From NCBI GenBank assembly GCA_028293825.1, contig JAQGNY010000014.1, forward strand, positions 1 through 64,000: a DNA stretch of 64,000 bases, written 5' to 3'. This stretch comes from Verrucomicrobiaceae bacterium (GTDB lineage Bacteria; Pseudomonadota; Gammaproteobacteria; Pseudomonadales; CAMLJR01). Under the pieces are notes generated by a model, which did no database searches, was not told the DNA's origin, and was given only the letters and a program-made list of their open reading frames with translations. Positions 17,180-26,611 of the stretch are shown piece by piece; the first letter of the stretch is position 1; the number at the start of each line of letters is the position of its first letter. The translations under genes were made by a program, and so were the position numbers.

Positions 17180-19066
17180 ATGAACTGGACTATCGAAGAC
17201 AGCCGCGAGCTGTACAACATCGCGCATTGGAGCGAAGGCTATTTCGATATCGACGATAACGGCGGATTAGTGGCGCGTCCAGATCCCGATCGCCCGCAAT
17301 TTACGGTGCCGCTCAACAAGCTGGTTGCGGATATGGAAGCTCTGGGTATGACCACCCCGCTGCTGGTGCGCTTCAACGATATTTTGCACGACCGCATCGA
17401 TCTGCTCTGCGATGCATTCGCCGCCGCGACGCAGCGGCTGGAATACGCCGGGCATTACCGCGCGGTGTATCCGATTAAAGTAAATCAGCAGCGCGACGTC
17501 GTCGAACAATTGCTGAAATGGGGCGGCGAAGAACGCTTCGGTCTCGAAGCCGGTTCAAAACCTGAATTGATGGCGGTATTGGCGATTGCCAAACCGAACT
17601 CGATCATAGTCTGCAACGGCTATAAAGATCGCGAATACATTCGCACTGCGTTAATTGGCGAACAGGTCGGTCATCACGTTTTCATCGTGGTGGAAAAACC
17701 GTCCGAGTTGGCGCTGGTACTAAAAGAAGCCGAAAAAATGGGCGTACAACCGCGCCTTGGCGTGCGCGTTAGATTGGCGTCGGTCGGCAAAGGCAAATGG
17801 CAAAACTCCGGCGGAGAAAAATCCAAATTCGGTTTATCCGCCAGTCAAACCTTGGCGATGATTAAAACGCTGGAAGATGCCGGTCAATTGCAGGCATTGC
17901 AGTTGGTGCATTACCACCTCGGCTCGCAGCTGGCGAATATTCGCGACATTCAACGCGCGTTGCGCGAATGCGCGCGCTATTACGCCGAGCTGCGCGAGCT
18001 CGGCGTGCCGATCGAATGGGTCGATGTCGGCGGCGGCTTAGGTGTCGATTACGAGGGCACTAATTCGCGCTCGTACTGTTCGGCGAATTACACGATGCAG
18101 GAATACGCTAACAAAGTGGTCACGGCGCTTTCGGATATTTGCAAAGAGCGCGATTTGCCGCACCCGAATCTTATTTCCGAATCCGGTCGCGCGCTCACCG
18201 CGCATCACGCCGTATTAATTACCAACGTCATCGAAATCGAAGAAGCACCTGGCGCTGTCGCACCGAACGAACCGATTGTCGGCGAGCCCGCTATTTTGCA
18301 AGAGTTGTGGCGCGGCTATAGCAACATGTCGCGACGCAGCGCGCTTGAGGCGTATCACGACGCCGTGCATTATTTAAGCGAAGCAAAAAGCTTGTACGTG
18401 CTCGGGCAATTAGCATTGGCGCAATGGGCGCATTGCGAAGAAATCTATTTTGCCACCTGCTACAAAGTGCGCGAAATTCTGCGCAACAATCCCGGCGTGC
18501 ACAATGAAATTCTCGACGAATTAAACGAGTTACTCGCCGATAAATTATTCTGCAATTTTTCGCTGTTTCAATCGCTACCGGATGCGTGGGCGATCGATCA
18601 GATTTTTCCGATACTACCGCTCAATCGTCTCGATCAACAACCGGAGCGGCGCGGCATTCTGCAGGACATCACCTGCGACTCCGACGGAAAAATCGAAAAA
18701 TACGTCGATGGCGAAGGTATCGAAGCGACGCTGCCGTTGCCGCGTTACGATCAGGATAGCTCGCCGCTGCTTGGTATTTTTATGGTTGGCGCCTATCAGG
18801 AAATTCTCGGCGATATGCACAATCTTTTTGGCGATACACATTCGGTGCACGTCGAATTAAATGACGACGGCAGTTATAAATTCGTGAATCCGCTCGATGG
18901 CGACACCGTGTCGGATATGCTGCGTTACGTCGATTTCGATCCCAAAGATATTTTAAATGCCTATCGCAATAAATTAGCCGGCAGTACGCTAAAGAAAGAA
19001 ACACAGAAAAATTATCTGGAGGAATTAACGCTCGGCTTGGCTGGATATTCGTATCTTGAAGAATAA
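17180..19066 (+). CDS. speA: Biosynthetic arginine decarboxylase
   Basis: The 628-residue PLP enzyme converts arginine to agmatine, the first step of putrescine synthesis. YPIKVNQQRDVVE holds the PLP lysine (Lys100). GLEAGSKPEL, HYHLGSQLANIRD, WVDVGGGLGVDYEG and ISESGRALTAHHAVL are alanine-racemase-fold motifs. ATCYKVREIL and GYQEILGDMHNLFGDTHSVHV complete the C-terminal domain. The length is normal for SpeA. Confidence 0.97.
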   Translation: MNWTIEDSRELYNIAHWSEGYFDIDDNGGLVARPDPDRPQFTVPLNKLVADMEALGMTTPLLVRFNDILHDRIDLLCDAFAAATQRLEYAGHYRAVYPIKVNQQRDVVEQLLKWGGEERFGLEAGSKPELMAVLAIAKPNSIIVCNGYKDREYIRTALIGEQVGHHVFIVVEKPSELALVLKEAEKMGVQPRLGVRVRLASVGKGKWQNSGGEKSKFGLSASQTLAMIKTLEDAGQLQALQLVHYHLGSQLANIRDIQRALRECARYYAELRELGVPIEWVDVGGGLGVDYEGTNSRSYCSANYTMQEYANKVVTALSDICKERDLPHPNLISESGRALTAHHAVLITNVIEIEEAPGAVAPNEPIVGEPAILQELWRGYSNMSRRSALEAYHDAVHYLSEAKSLYVLGQLALAQWAHCEEIYFATCYKVREILRNNPGVHNEILDELNELLADKLFCNFSLFQSLPDAWAIDQIFPILPLNRLDQQPERRGILQDITCDSDGKIEKYVDGEGIEATLPLPRYDQDSSPLLGIFMVGAYQEILGDMHNLFGDTHSVHVELNDDGSYKFVNPLDGDTVSDMLRYVDFDPKDILNAYRNKLAGSTLKKETQKNYLEELTLGLAGYSYLEE

Positions 19067-19123
19067 ATTTCAATCGCTTGTATGTAATTTTTACCACGAA
19101 AAATAAACGGATGCATTTGTTCT

Positions 19124-19156
19124 ATGGGACGCACATAATAAAAACCGCCGTCCCAT
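19124..19156. other. Inverted repeat ahead of the FadL-like gene
   Basis: ATGGGACG and CGTCCCAT are perfect 8-bp arms separated by 17 bp, between speA and the FadL-like gene. It could be an operator or an mRNA hairpin. It lacks a terminator T-run, having an A-rich loop instead. No regulator is assigned. Confidence 0.45.
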
Positions 19157-19195
19157 CTTCGACAAACTTATAACAATCCCAAATGGAGATGCCTC

Positions 19196-20479
19196 ATGAA
19201 AAACACAACGTTCACTCATGCATCAATATTAATTCTCGGCAGCACTCTTTCAGGTTTATCTTTCGGCAACGGCTTCGCGCTGAATGAACAAAGCGCGCGT
19301 ACGCTTGGCCAAGCTTTTTCCGGCCGTGCGTCGGATGCCGATAATGCATCGACATTAGCCACTAACCCCGCGGGTATGTCGCTCTTGAAACAGGGCGAAT
19401 TTTCCATCGGAGCCGATTTTATTCAGGCACGCAATAACATCAGCGACACGCATGCATCGGCGACTATTCCAGGCTTGGGAACATTCCCGGTTTCTGGCAG
19501 CAACGATGGCGATGTAGTGCCTGATACCACGGTGCCATTTGCCTATTACGTGCATCCGCTCGACGATCATTGGAGCGTTGGTTTTGGCGTGTTCGCGCCG
19601 TACGGGTTAAGAACTGAAAACGAAGATTCATTTCAAGGACGCTACCTGGGCCTTAAAAGTGATGTAGCCGTGGCCACTGCGCAACCCACGGTCAGTTATA
19701 AATTCGATAACGGCTTGTCGTTGGGCGCTGGTATTACGTACAACAAAATCGATGGCAAGCTGACTCGTAGCGCTATCGCTTCGCCTGCTTTTCAAAATGT
19801 GAACGCCACCGTAAAAGGCGACGATACGGCATGGGGTTACAACCTCGGCGCTCTGTACGAATTTAACGAGCACACACGTATAGGCGTGGCCTATTTTTCA
19901 GCGGTCGATTTCAAGCTCGAAGGGCATACCCAAATCACTAATTTTCCGTTCGGCGATCAGCGTTATAAAGCGTCGCTCGATTTAACTACGCCGGATAAAT
20001 TGGATTTCGGATTGACCCATGAATTCACGCCGGAGCTGACGCTGCATGTCGATTTGACGCGCACCAGTTGGCGCGAATTGGATGAAATACGAGTCGATAA
20101 TGAAAACCCCATCAGCCCAGTGCTAGCGACAGATATAGAAACATTGGACTGGCACAACACATGGTCGTACGCGGTGGGCCTGTCGTATCAAATTAATCCG
20201 CAATGGACCGTGCGTACTGGCGTCGGCATCGATCCATCGCCGGTGGAAAATACAACGCGCAGCGTGCGGGTGCCGGTGGGCGATCGTCAGCAGGCTGCTG
20301 TCGGCGCAACCTGGTCGCCAGTGCAGAATTTAAGTATTGATTTTGCTTATTTGTATTTTCGCGAATCGACTGCCCATATCGACACCACGCAAATTCATAC
20401 CGGTGTCGCGTACTCGTATACCGCTACTTACAAAAATTCGGCAAATATTTTTGGCGTGCAATTGAATTGGAAAATTTGA
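19196..20479 (+). CDS. FadL/OmpP1/TodX-family outer-membrane transporter
   Basis: The product has 427 residues with a signal peptide cleaved near GLSFGNGFA. The mature start, FALNEQSARTLGQAFSGRAS, is the N-terminal hatch typical of FadL proteins (NxxGxA-like). The NPAGM motif follows, then alternating amphipathic strands ending in an aromatic-rich C-terminus, FGVQLNWKI. FadL homologues take up long-chain fatty acids or hydrophobic aromatics. TGGAGATGCC precedes the ATG as ribosome binding site. The specific substrate is uncertain, so I give no symbol. Confidence 0.9.
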   Translation: MKNTTFTHASILILGSTLSGLSFGNGFALNEQSARTLGQAFSGRASDADNASTLATNPAGMSLLKQGEFSIGADFIQARNNISDTHASATIPGLGTFPVSGSNDGDVVPDTTVPFAYYVHPLDDHWSVGFGVFAPYGLRTENEDSFQGRYLGLKSDVAVATAQPTVSYKFDNGLSLGAGITYNKIDGKLTRSAIASPAFQNVNATVKGDDTAWGYNLGALYEFNEHTRIGVAYFSAVDFKLEGHTQITNFPFGDQRYKASLDLTTPDKLDFGLTHEFTPELTLHVDLTRTSWRELDEIRVDNENPISPVLATDIETLDWHNTWSYAVGLSYQINPQWTVRTGVGIDPSPVENTTRSVRVPVGDRQQAAVGATWSPVQNLSIDFAYLYFRESTAHIDTTQIHTGVAYSYTATYKNSANIFGVQLNWKI

Positions 20480-20567
20480 TGAGCGCAGATTTAAGCTGAC
20501 GATTTTAGATGTTGTGCGGAAGTTAAATTTAGTTTTTGAGAAAAATGGTTCGTGGAAGTAACTTAGC

Positions 20568-20591
20568 CTGCGGCGCAAGGACGCGCCGCAG
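20568..20591. other. GC-rich hairpin between convergent genes
   Basis: CTGCGGCGC and GCGCCGCAG form a perfect 9-bp stem with loop AAGGAC between the FadL-like gene and the VWA gene. There is no T-run on either side, so intrinsic termination is doubtful. Confidence 0.45.
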
Positions 20592-20600
20592 AGCCATCAA

Positions 20601-21776
20601 TCATCGCGCCAAATACGTCATTGCTTCTTCAAGCCCCTTCAATGTCAGCGGATACATGTGTCCTTCCATCATGCGCTCGACGTATTCAATACTGGACGTC
20701 CAATTCCAATCTTTTTGCGGTGTCGGGTTTAGCCAAACCACTTTGTTGTACGTGGTCAAAATGCGGCGCAACCACATCTCGCCTGACTCTTCGTTCCAAT
20801 GCTCCGCAGAGCCGCCGGGCTGCAAAATTTCGTAAGGCGACATCGCCGCATCGCCGATAAAGATCACGCGATAATCCGCCGCGTATTTATGCATGATGTC
20901 GAGCGTGTTGATGCGCTCGTGATGGCGACGAATATTGTTCTGCCATACCGATTCGTAAATAAAATTATGGAAATAAAAGTATTCCATATGTTTGAATTCG
21001 GTGCGCGTTGCGGAAAATAATTCCTCGCACAAACGCACGTACGGGTCCATCGATCCACCGATGTCAAAGAACAACAATACCTTCACCGCATTGTGGCGCT
21101 CGGGAACCATTTTTAAGTCGAGAAAGCCGGCATTTCTGGCAGTCGAACTTATCGTGTCCGGTAAATCCAGCTCATCGGCCGCACCGGTGCGCGCGAATTT
21201 GCGCAAGCGACGCAATGCCACTTTGATATTGCGCGTGCCGAGCTCGACGCTGTCATCGAGGTTTTTAAAATCGCGGCGATCCCACACTTTCACCGCACTT
21301 TTGTTCATCGATTCGCCGCCGATGCGAATACCTTCAGGATTGTAGCCGCTGTGCCCGAATGGCGACGTACCGCCGGTGCCGATCCATTTGCTACCGCCTT
21401 TATGGCGCGCCTGCTGTTCTTCCAGGCGTTTTTTAAATTCTTCGATTAGTTTTTCCAGACTGCCGAGCGATTGCACCTTGGCCTTATCTTCTTCGCTCAA
21501 CTCTTTAACAAAATCGCGACGCAGCCAATCTTCTGGAATCAATGCCTCCAGAATATCGTCGAGCGATTCCAAATCTTTGAAATAAGCGCCGAACGCACGA
21601 TCGAAACGGTCGTAATATTTTTCATCTTTGACCAATGCCGCGCGCGACAGAAAATAAAATTCTTCAATATCGGCGAACGCGACATTTTTGCTAAGTGCTT
21701 CCAGCAGCATCAGCAATTCCTTGATGGAGACAGGAATGCCGACGTTCTTCAGGCCGTAAAAAAAGTTGATTAGCAT
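20601..21776 (-). CDS. CoxE-like VWA-domain protein, partner of MoxR ATPase
   Basis: The product has 391 residues. The N-terminal half is helical (FFYGLKNVGIPVSIKELLMLLEAL). The C-terminal von Willebrand A domain has the MIDAS variant DIGGSMD in VLLFFDIGGSMDPYVRL, and FIGDAAMSPYEI. This DxGGS form is usual in the CoxE-like group. The gene lies 12 nt after a MoxR AAA+ ATPase gene. MoxR-VWA pairs act as chaperone-like modules that insert metals into or mature protein complexes. The client here is unknown; neither neighbouring cysK nor the other VWA protein is an obvious one. Confidence 0.85.
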   Translation of the reverse strand: MLINFFYGLKNVGIPVSIKELLMLLEALSKNVAFADIEEFYFLSRAALVKDEKYYDRFDRAFGAYFKDLESLDDILEALIPEDWLRRDFVKELSEEDKAKVQSLGSLEKLIEEFKKRLEEQQARHKGGSKWIGTGGTSPFGHSGYNPEGIRIGGESMNKSAVKVWDRRDFKNLDDSVELGTRNIKVALRRLRKFARTGAADELDLPDTISSTARNAGFLDLKMVPERHNAVKVLLFFDIGGSMDPYVRLCEELFSATRTEFKHMEYFYFHNFIYESVWQNNIRRHHERINTLDIMHKYAADYRVIFIGDAAMSPYEILQPGGSAEHWNEESGEMWLRRILTTYNKVVWLNPTPQKDWNWTSSIEYVERMMEGHMYPLTLKGLEEAMTYLAR

Positions 21777-21788
21777 AGCGCGACCAAC

Positions 21789-22637
21789 TCAGCGACGTGT
21801 TTCGCGACGATGCATAAATGCGAGCCGTTCCAACAGATGAACATCCTGCTCGTTTTTCAGCAACGCCCCATACAACGGCGGAATCGCTTTGCTGTTATCT
21901 CGATTTTTTAAAACTTCTTCGGGAATGTCGTCGGCCAATAATAATTTCAACCAATCGATTAATTCCGAGCTGGAGGGTTTTTTCTTCAGGCCCGGAATTT
22001 CACGCACTTCGAAAAACACTTCGAGCGCCTGTTCGACCAGCGATTTGGAGATGCCGGGATAATGCACATCGACAATTTTTCGCATCGTGTCACGATCGGG
22101 AAAGCTGATGAAGTGAAAGAAGCAGCGCCGCAAAAATGCATCCGGCAATTCTTTTTCATTATTGCTGGTAATAATTATAATTGGGCGTTGCCGCGCTTTA
22201 ATCGTTTCGCCAGTTTCGTAAACGAAAAACTCCATGCGATCGAGTTCGAGCAATAAATCGTTCGGAAATTCGATATCGGCTTTATCGACTTCATCGATCA
22301 ATAGCACGCATTGTTCGTCGCGCTCGAACGCTTCCCACAATTTTCCTTTCTTGATGTAATTGCCGATTTCGTGGACTTTTTCGTTGCCAAGTTGCGAATC
22401 GCGCAGACGCGAAACCGCATCGTACTCATATAAACCCTGCTGCGCTTTGGTGGTGGATTTGATGTGCCACGTTAATAATGGCTTGTCTAACGCGCGCGCG
22501 ATTTCTTCGGCCAACAGCGTTTTACCAGTGCCCGGCTCGCCTTTAATGAGCAGTGGGCGCTGCAACGTAATAGCAGCATTAACGGCGGTGCGCAGATCGG
22601 CAGTGGCGACGTAACGGTCAGTACCTTCAAACTTCAT
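21789..22637 (-). CDS. MoxR-family AAA+ ATPase
   Basis: The product has 282 residues. Walker A is GEPGTGKTLLAEEIA and Walker B is CVLLIDEVDKAD. Sensor I lies in PIIIITSNNEKELPDAFLRRCFFHFI, which also carries the arginine finger region. The family remodels partner proteins with a VWA-domain protein, encoded next on the same strand. It probably forms a two-gene operon with that gene, 12 nt apart. Confidence 0.9.
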   Translation of the reverse strand: MKFEGTDRYVATADLRTAVNAAITLQRPLLIKGEPGTGKTLLAEEIARALDKPLLTWHIKSTTKAQQGLYEYDAVSRLRDSQLGNEKVHEIGNYIKKGKLWEAFERDEQCVLLIDEVDKADIEFPNDLLLELDRMEFFVYETGETIKARQRPIIIITSNNEKELPDAFLRRCFFHFISFPDRDTMRKIVDVHYPGISKSLVEQALEVFFEVREIPGLKKKPSSSELIDWLKLLLADDIPEEVLKNRDNSKAIPPLYGALLKNEQDVHLLERLAFMHRRETRR

Positions 22638-22757
22638 GAGTGAGTTACCATGCAGGACTTGAGAAAGAATGGAAGCGGAATGGGGTTCAGCCTAACGATT
22701 GTCCGCTAGCGAATCAAGCCAAGTCACTACCGCCATCGCATCGAACAAGGACTCATC

Positions 22758-23723
22758 ATGAACACACTTTATGCAGATAACAGCCTCACTATCGGCAATA
22801 CGCCACTGGTTAAATTGAATCGCATCACTGCGCATAAAATTTACGCGAAAATTGAAAGTCGCAATCCTGCTGCATCGGTGAAATGTCGTATCGGTGCGAG
22901 CATGATTTGGGACGCTGAAAAAAGCGGCCGCTTAAAGCCCGGCATGGCACTGGTGGAACCGACCAGCGGCAACACCGGCATTGCGCTCGCATTTGTCGCT
23001 GCATCGCGCGGTTACCCAATCACACTGACGATGCCCAATACGATGAGTATGGAGCGACGTAAAGTATTGCTCGCACTGGGCGCGACGTTAGTGCTGACCG
23101 ATGGCAGCAAAGGCATGAAAGCGGCGATGCAAAAAGCAGAAGAAATTGTTGCGAGCGATCCGTCGCATTACGTGTTATTGCAGCAATTTGAAAACCCAGC
23201 CAATCCTGCGATTCACGAAGAAACCACCGGGCCCGAAATTTGGGAAGCCACCAATGGCGAAATCGATGTGTTAATTAGCGGCGTCGGCACCGGCGGTACC
23301 ATCACCGGAATTTCGCGTTACCTCAAAAATACGCGTGGCAAAAAAATTACGTCGGTAGCGGTCGAACCGGAATCGTCGAACATGATTCGCGCTGCGTTAA
23401 AAGGCGAGGAGCCCGCGCATACGCCGCATAAGATTCAAGGCATTGGTGCCGGGTTTATTCCGAAGAATCTCGATCTCAGCATCGTCGATCAGGTTGAAGC
23501 AGTCTCGAATGAAGAGGCCATCAGCTGGGCACATCGGTTGATGCGTGAAGAAGGGATTTTGGTGGGAATTTCCAGCGGCGCAGCAATGGCGGCAGCGGAA
23601 CGTGTCGCCAATCAACCGCAACATCAGGGTAAAACCATCGTGGTGATTTTGCCGGATTCGGGCGAGCGTTATTTGAGTTCGATTTTGTTCGAAGGTGTTT
23701 TCAGCGAAACGGATTTAGCTTAA
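22758..23723 (+). CDS. cysK: Cysteine synthase (O-acetylserine sulfhydrylase)
   Basis: The 321-residue fold-type II PLP enzyme makes cysteine from O-acetylserine and sulfide. [11 protein letters not shown] carries the PLP lysine (Lys42). [10 protein letters not shown] is the asparagine loop. [18 protein letters not shown] is the phosphate-binding loop, and [12 protein letters not shown] follows. The overall length and the KCRIGASM segment favour CysK over CysM. AAGGACTCATC precedes the ATG as a ribosome binding site. Confidence 0.93.
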   Translation: MNTLYADNSLTIGNTPLVKLNRITAHKIYAKIESRNPAASVKCRIGASMIWDAEKSGRLKPGMALVEPTSGNTGIALAFVAASRGYPITLTMPNTMSMERRKVLLALGATLVLTDGSKGMKAAMQKAEEIVASDPSHYVLLQQFENPANPAIHEETTGPEIWEATNGEIDVLISGVGTGGTITGISRYLKNTRGKKITSVAVEPESSNMIRAALKGEEPAHTPHKIQGIGAGFIPKNLDLSIVDQVEAVSNEEAISWAHRLMREEGILVGISSGAAMAAAERVANQPQHQGKTIVVILPDSGERYLSSILFEGVFSETDLA

Positions 23724-23743
23724 TCAAATAAATGTAAAACCAG

Positions 23744-23778
23744 ATAAGAAAACTCCCGACGGAGTTTTCTTATTTTTT
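23744..23778. terminator. Terminator after cysK, overlapping the end of the convergent VWA gene
   Basis: ATAAGAAAACTCC and GGAGTTTTCTTAT form a perfect 13-bp stem around CGAC, followed by a T-rich run. It serves cysK. Its right arm reaches the stop codon of the convergent gene, so the two transcription units share it. Confidence 0.85.
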
Positions 23779-25824
23779 CTTATCGTCGCCGCCATCGATA
23801 TCGATGGCATCATCCGGCAAATCCAACACCTGCTTTCTAACGCGCTTCTCTTTCACTTCTTCTTTTTTTTCAGCGCCCTTTTCACTTTTCTCGGCACCGG
23901 CCTTACCTTTGCTATCGCCTTTTTTTCCGGTTTCTTCTTTTTCGCCATCTTCATCATCGGCTTCTTCAAGCACGCGTGATTTGTTGCCGCCCATAATCAT
24001 GCGGTAAGCAAAATAACCGAGGCCGAGAATCAATAAATTGCCGATTGCTAAACCACCGTACAGCGCCCATTTTTTCCAATCTTTTTTCGGCGCTTCGGCC
24101 GCTGGCTCAGCTGCTTTTTCTTCCGCCTTTTCTTCGGTTTTAGCAGGCTCTTCTTTCGGCTTTGCTTCTTCGGGTTTAGCGGCTTCTTGTTTTTCTGCTT
24201 CAGGCGCTTTAGCCGGTTCCTCGTGTTGCGGCGGCGCGATGACTTTGCTGCCATCGGCGTCGATGGCGATTACGCCGGTGTGATAAGTGAACTTCTCGCC
24301 TTTATGGGCTTTGCTACTTTCAGCGTAATTGCCGGCGACATCGAAATACAATTCGATACGACCGTCTTTAGCCGCGTTTTCCAATGTTAATTGCCACTCG
24401 CGATCGGCACTCGCAGCAACCGTTTGCTCGCTGGTTTTTCCATCTGCCGTTTTAATATGCGCAGTAACTTTCGCGCTGGCGGCATCCACTTCCGGATTTT
24501 GCGCAAACAATGTCACGCGATGCACCGGCGGAATTGCATCGGTAGCCACGACACGCACATCGAAATTCTCGCGCACTGCAACGGTTTGTTTTTGACTGCG
24601 CTGAAAAGTTTTTCCGTCGGCATCGATGGCTAAATCGTAAGTGCCCGGCTCGTTCAACATCGCCATCGGATTATGAAAATAACCGTCGGCTGGCGTGGCG
24701 TTCGCGGCCGATAAATCGAATTGCCATTGCTTGTTGTCTTCGCGCCGCTGCACGGTCGCGGTAAATTTAACGAGTTTGAGAAATTCCGGCTGTACGACGA
24801 TTTCGCCCTGCTGCTTTAAACCAGCCACTAAGTCCGACGCGGGATCGCTGCTGAACAGACTTTCCGAAAACCGCGTCGCGGCCAAACTCAAATTAGACAC
24901 GATGGTAATGCGGCTGCCTTTTTCCATTTCCGCCGCCGCGGTCCATTCACCTTCGAATGGTTTTTTCACTGTGATCAAATCGAAGCCGGTGCCTTGAAAC
25001 CATTTAATGTCGTCGCCGTGACTGGCAAAACTGTGTGTCTTTTTATCCGGGGATATTAATTCGACCGGTTTGCCTTCTTTGTGAAAAACCAGCGCGGTTA
25101 ATTCGTCGATCGATGAATCCACCAAAAAATGATTGCCGGCTAACGGCACTTGTTCAGCCGGCGCGGACGCATCGAGCGCCTGCACAAAAATGCGATTCAA
25201 CGCATCGGCATTTTCCGCCACCGCAAATAACCCTCCGGTATCGGCCGCCAGTCGCTCCATTAATTCGCGATCGGCAAACTTCGATAACGCAACGGTATGC
25301 ACAATGACATTGGCCTGACGCAGACGCGGCAGAATTTCGGTCAGCAATTTTTGCCGAGCGGCGGCGTTTTCGGCGGCCGATTTAGAAATGTCCACCATGC
25401 CGTCGGTCAGCAAAATAATGCTGGTGCGGTAATCCTTATCGACGCCGGCACTGGCGCGATCAAGCGCTGCGGGAATATTGGTATAGAGCGAACTTGAGCT
25501 TATTTGCGCGGCTTTTTTGCGCGCATCGGTGCGCCAAGCTTCGGTAATTTTTTGGTCGGGCACCAGTACATCGACACTTTCGCCAAATAACCACACCCCG
25601 GCTTTCGCATCCTTCGGAAATAAATGCACTAATAATTCGAGTGCCGGTTTGCGCAGATTATTCGGGTCGTTCTGCTTCATGCTGCCGGATATGTCGATCA
25701 ACACGCGCACATCGGGATGTGTAGTAGCGGTTGCAGCCGGTGGCGTCACTGCATGTGCCTGCGCACCAATTAATAAGGGCAGCAGCAATGCGATAACGGG
25801 GAACAGCCTTAATATTATTTTCAT
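23770..25824 (-). CDS. Membrane-anchored periplasmic VWA-domain protein with charged C-terminal tail
   Basis: The product has 684 residues from the ATG at 25824, where the signal peptide (IILRLFPVIALLLPLLIGAQAHA) fits best; an ATG at 25842 adds six. The VWA domain has an intact MIDAS (VLIDISGSM, with TDGMVD later). Beta-rich domains fill the middle. Then comes a Lys/Glu/Pro/Ala-rich spacer (EKQEAAKPEEAKPKEEPAK), one membrane helix (GGLAIGNLLILGLGYFAYRMI) and a highly charged cytoplasmic tail. The layout suggests a periplasmic ligand-binding protein anchored at its C-terminus. Function is unknown. Confidence 0.78.
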   Translation of the reverse strand: MKIILRLFPVIALLLPLLIGAQAHAVTPPAATATTHPDVRVLIDISGSMKQNDPNNLRKPALELLVHLFPKDAKAGVWLFGESVDVLVPDQKITEAWRTDARKKAAQISSSSLYTNIPAALDRASAGVDKDYRTSIILLTDGMVDISKSAAENAAARQKLLTEILPRLRQANVIVHTVALSKFADRELMERLAADTGGLFAVAENADALNRIFVQALDASAPAEQVPLAGNHFLVDSSIDELTALVFHKEGKPVELISPDKKTHSFASHGDDIKWFQGTGFDLITVKKPFEGEWTAAAEMEKGSRITIVSNLSLAATRFSESLFSSDPASDLVAGLKQQGEIVVQPEFLKLVKFTATVQRREDNKQWQFDLSAANATPADGYFHNPMAMLNEPGTYDLAIDADGKTFQRSQKQTVAVRENFDVRVVATDAIPPVHRVTLFAQNPEVDAASAKVTAHIKTADGKTSEQTVAASADREWQLTLENAAKDGRIELYFDVAGNYAESSKAHKGEKFTYHTGVIAIDADGSKVIAPPQHEEPAKAPEAEKQEAAKPEEAKPKEEPAKTEEKAEEKAAEPAAEAPKKDWKKWALYGGLAIGNLLILGLGYFAYRMIMGGNKSRVLEEADDEDGEKEETGKKGDSKGKAGAEKSEKGAEKKEEVKEKRVRKQVLDLPDDAIDIDGGDDKKK

Positions 25825-25968
25825 ATGCAGGCGCTGCCTCAATGTAAAACCTTTGTCTAGACAAGACTTTATAGCAGTTTATTGAGAAAGGACAAAACCG
25901 GACGAGGGTCTAAATCAACGCGCAGGTGTGGTAGCAATGCGCGCTACTTATTAATTTACGGCGAGGTC

Positions 25969-26334
25969 TTATTGAGCGGCCGCTTTGCGTCGCCGCCAAC
26001 GCCGTACGATACCTGCAATGATCACGATCAAAATGGCGACAATGGCCCCCAGCGTTAACCGCACTAAAATCGGCGCGAGGACTTCCGGCGTTCCCGTCAT
26101 GGGACTGAGCACGACAAAAATCATGGCCGGCGCTCGCAATGGCGCGCGTCCCGGCACTGGCGCCGGTATAAATAAAAATACGGCGAGCAGCGTCAACAGT
26201 AACCATCGAATGTCGGCCTGCCAGCGCCGGGTCAACATAAAAACCACGAAGCAAATAACAACAGCGGATGCCAGATAGGCGCCCCACATCATCTGGCTGC
26301 CGGACTCCGTGGTGAATTTCGCCAAATCGATCAT
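25969..26334 (-). CDS. Small three-helix membrane protein of unknown function
   Basis: The product has 121 residues with hydrophobic segments at about 15-36 (WGAYLASAVVICFVVFML), 43-60 and 88-110, and a basic C-terminal tail, RRWRRRKAAAQ. The start overlaps the ycgL stop by 4 nt (ATGA), so it is translationally coupled to the rnd-ycgL operon. The region between TM2 and TM3 is Pro-rich and probably periplasmic. I do not recognise the family. Confidence 0.65.
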   Translation of the reverse strand: MIDLAKFTTESGSQMMWGAYLASAVVICFVVFMLTRRWQADIRWLLLTLLAVFLFIPAPVPGRAPLRAPAMIFVVLSPMTGTPEVLAPILVRLTLGAIVAILIVIIAGIVRRWRRRKAAAQ

Positions 26335-26603
26335 GACGGTCTGTCTTCCCGAGGGTTTAATGCGACTTCGTGCGGTGGAGTTTGCAGATAAAATCCCTTC
26401 TGCTGAATGGCGTCCATCACTTTACCGATATCGGCGCGCGCGAGTTTACGATCAGGCTGCAGCAATAATGTCATCGCGTGTTGCGGTTTGCCGAACGTGG
26501 CGAGCAGCGCTTCCGGCACGCGGCTTACATCTTCTTTTTTATCGACATACAGATACATGCCTTCGACGCGCGCGCTGCGATAAATTGTGCAGATAATTTT
26601 CAT
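26331..26603 (-). CDS. ycgL: YcgL-family protein
   Basis: The 90-residue product has the YcgL signature: MKIICTIYRSARVEGMYLYVDKK split by variable residues, VPEALLATFGKP and KGFYLQTPP. The family is small and conserved in gammaproteobacteria, and its biochemical role is unresolved. It follows rnd by 8 nt, the usual arrangement in Pseudomonas relatives, and the next gene overlaps its stop. Confidence 0.92.
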   Translation of the reverse strand: MKIICTIYRSARVEGMYLYVDKKEDVSRVPEALLATFGKPQHAMTLLLQPDRKLARADIGKVMDAIQQKGFYLQTPPHEVALNPREDRPS

Positions 26604-26611
26604 AGCTCTAA

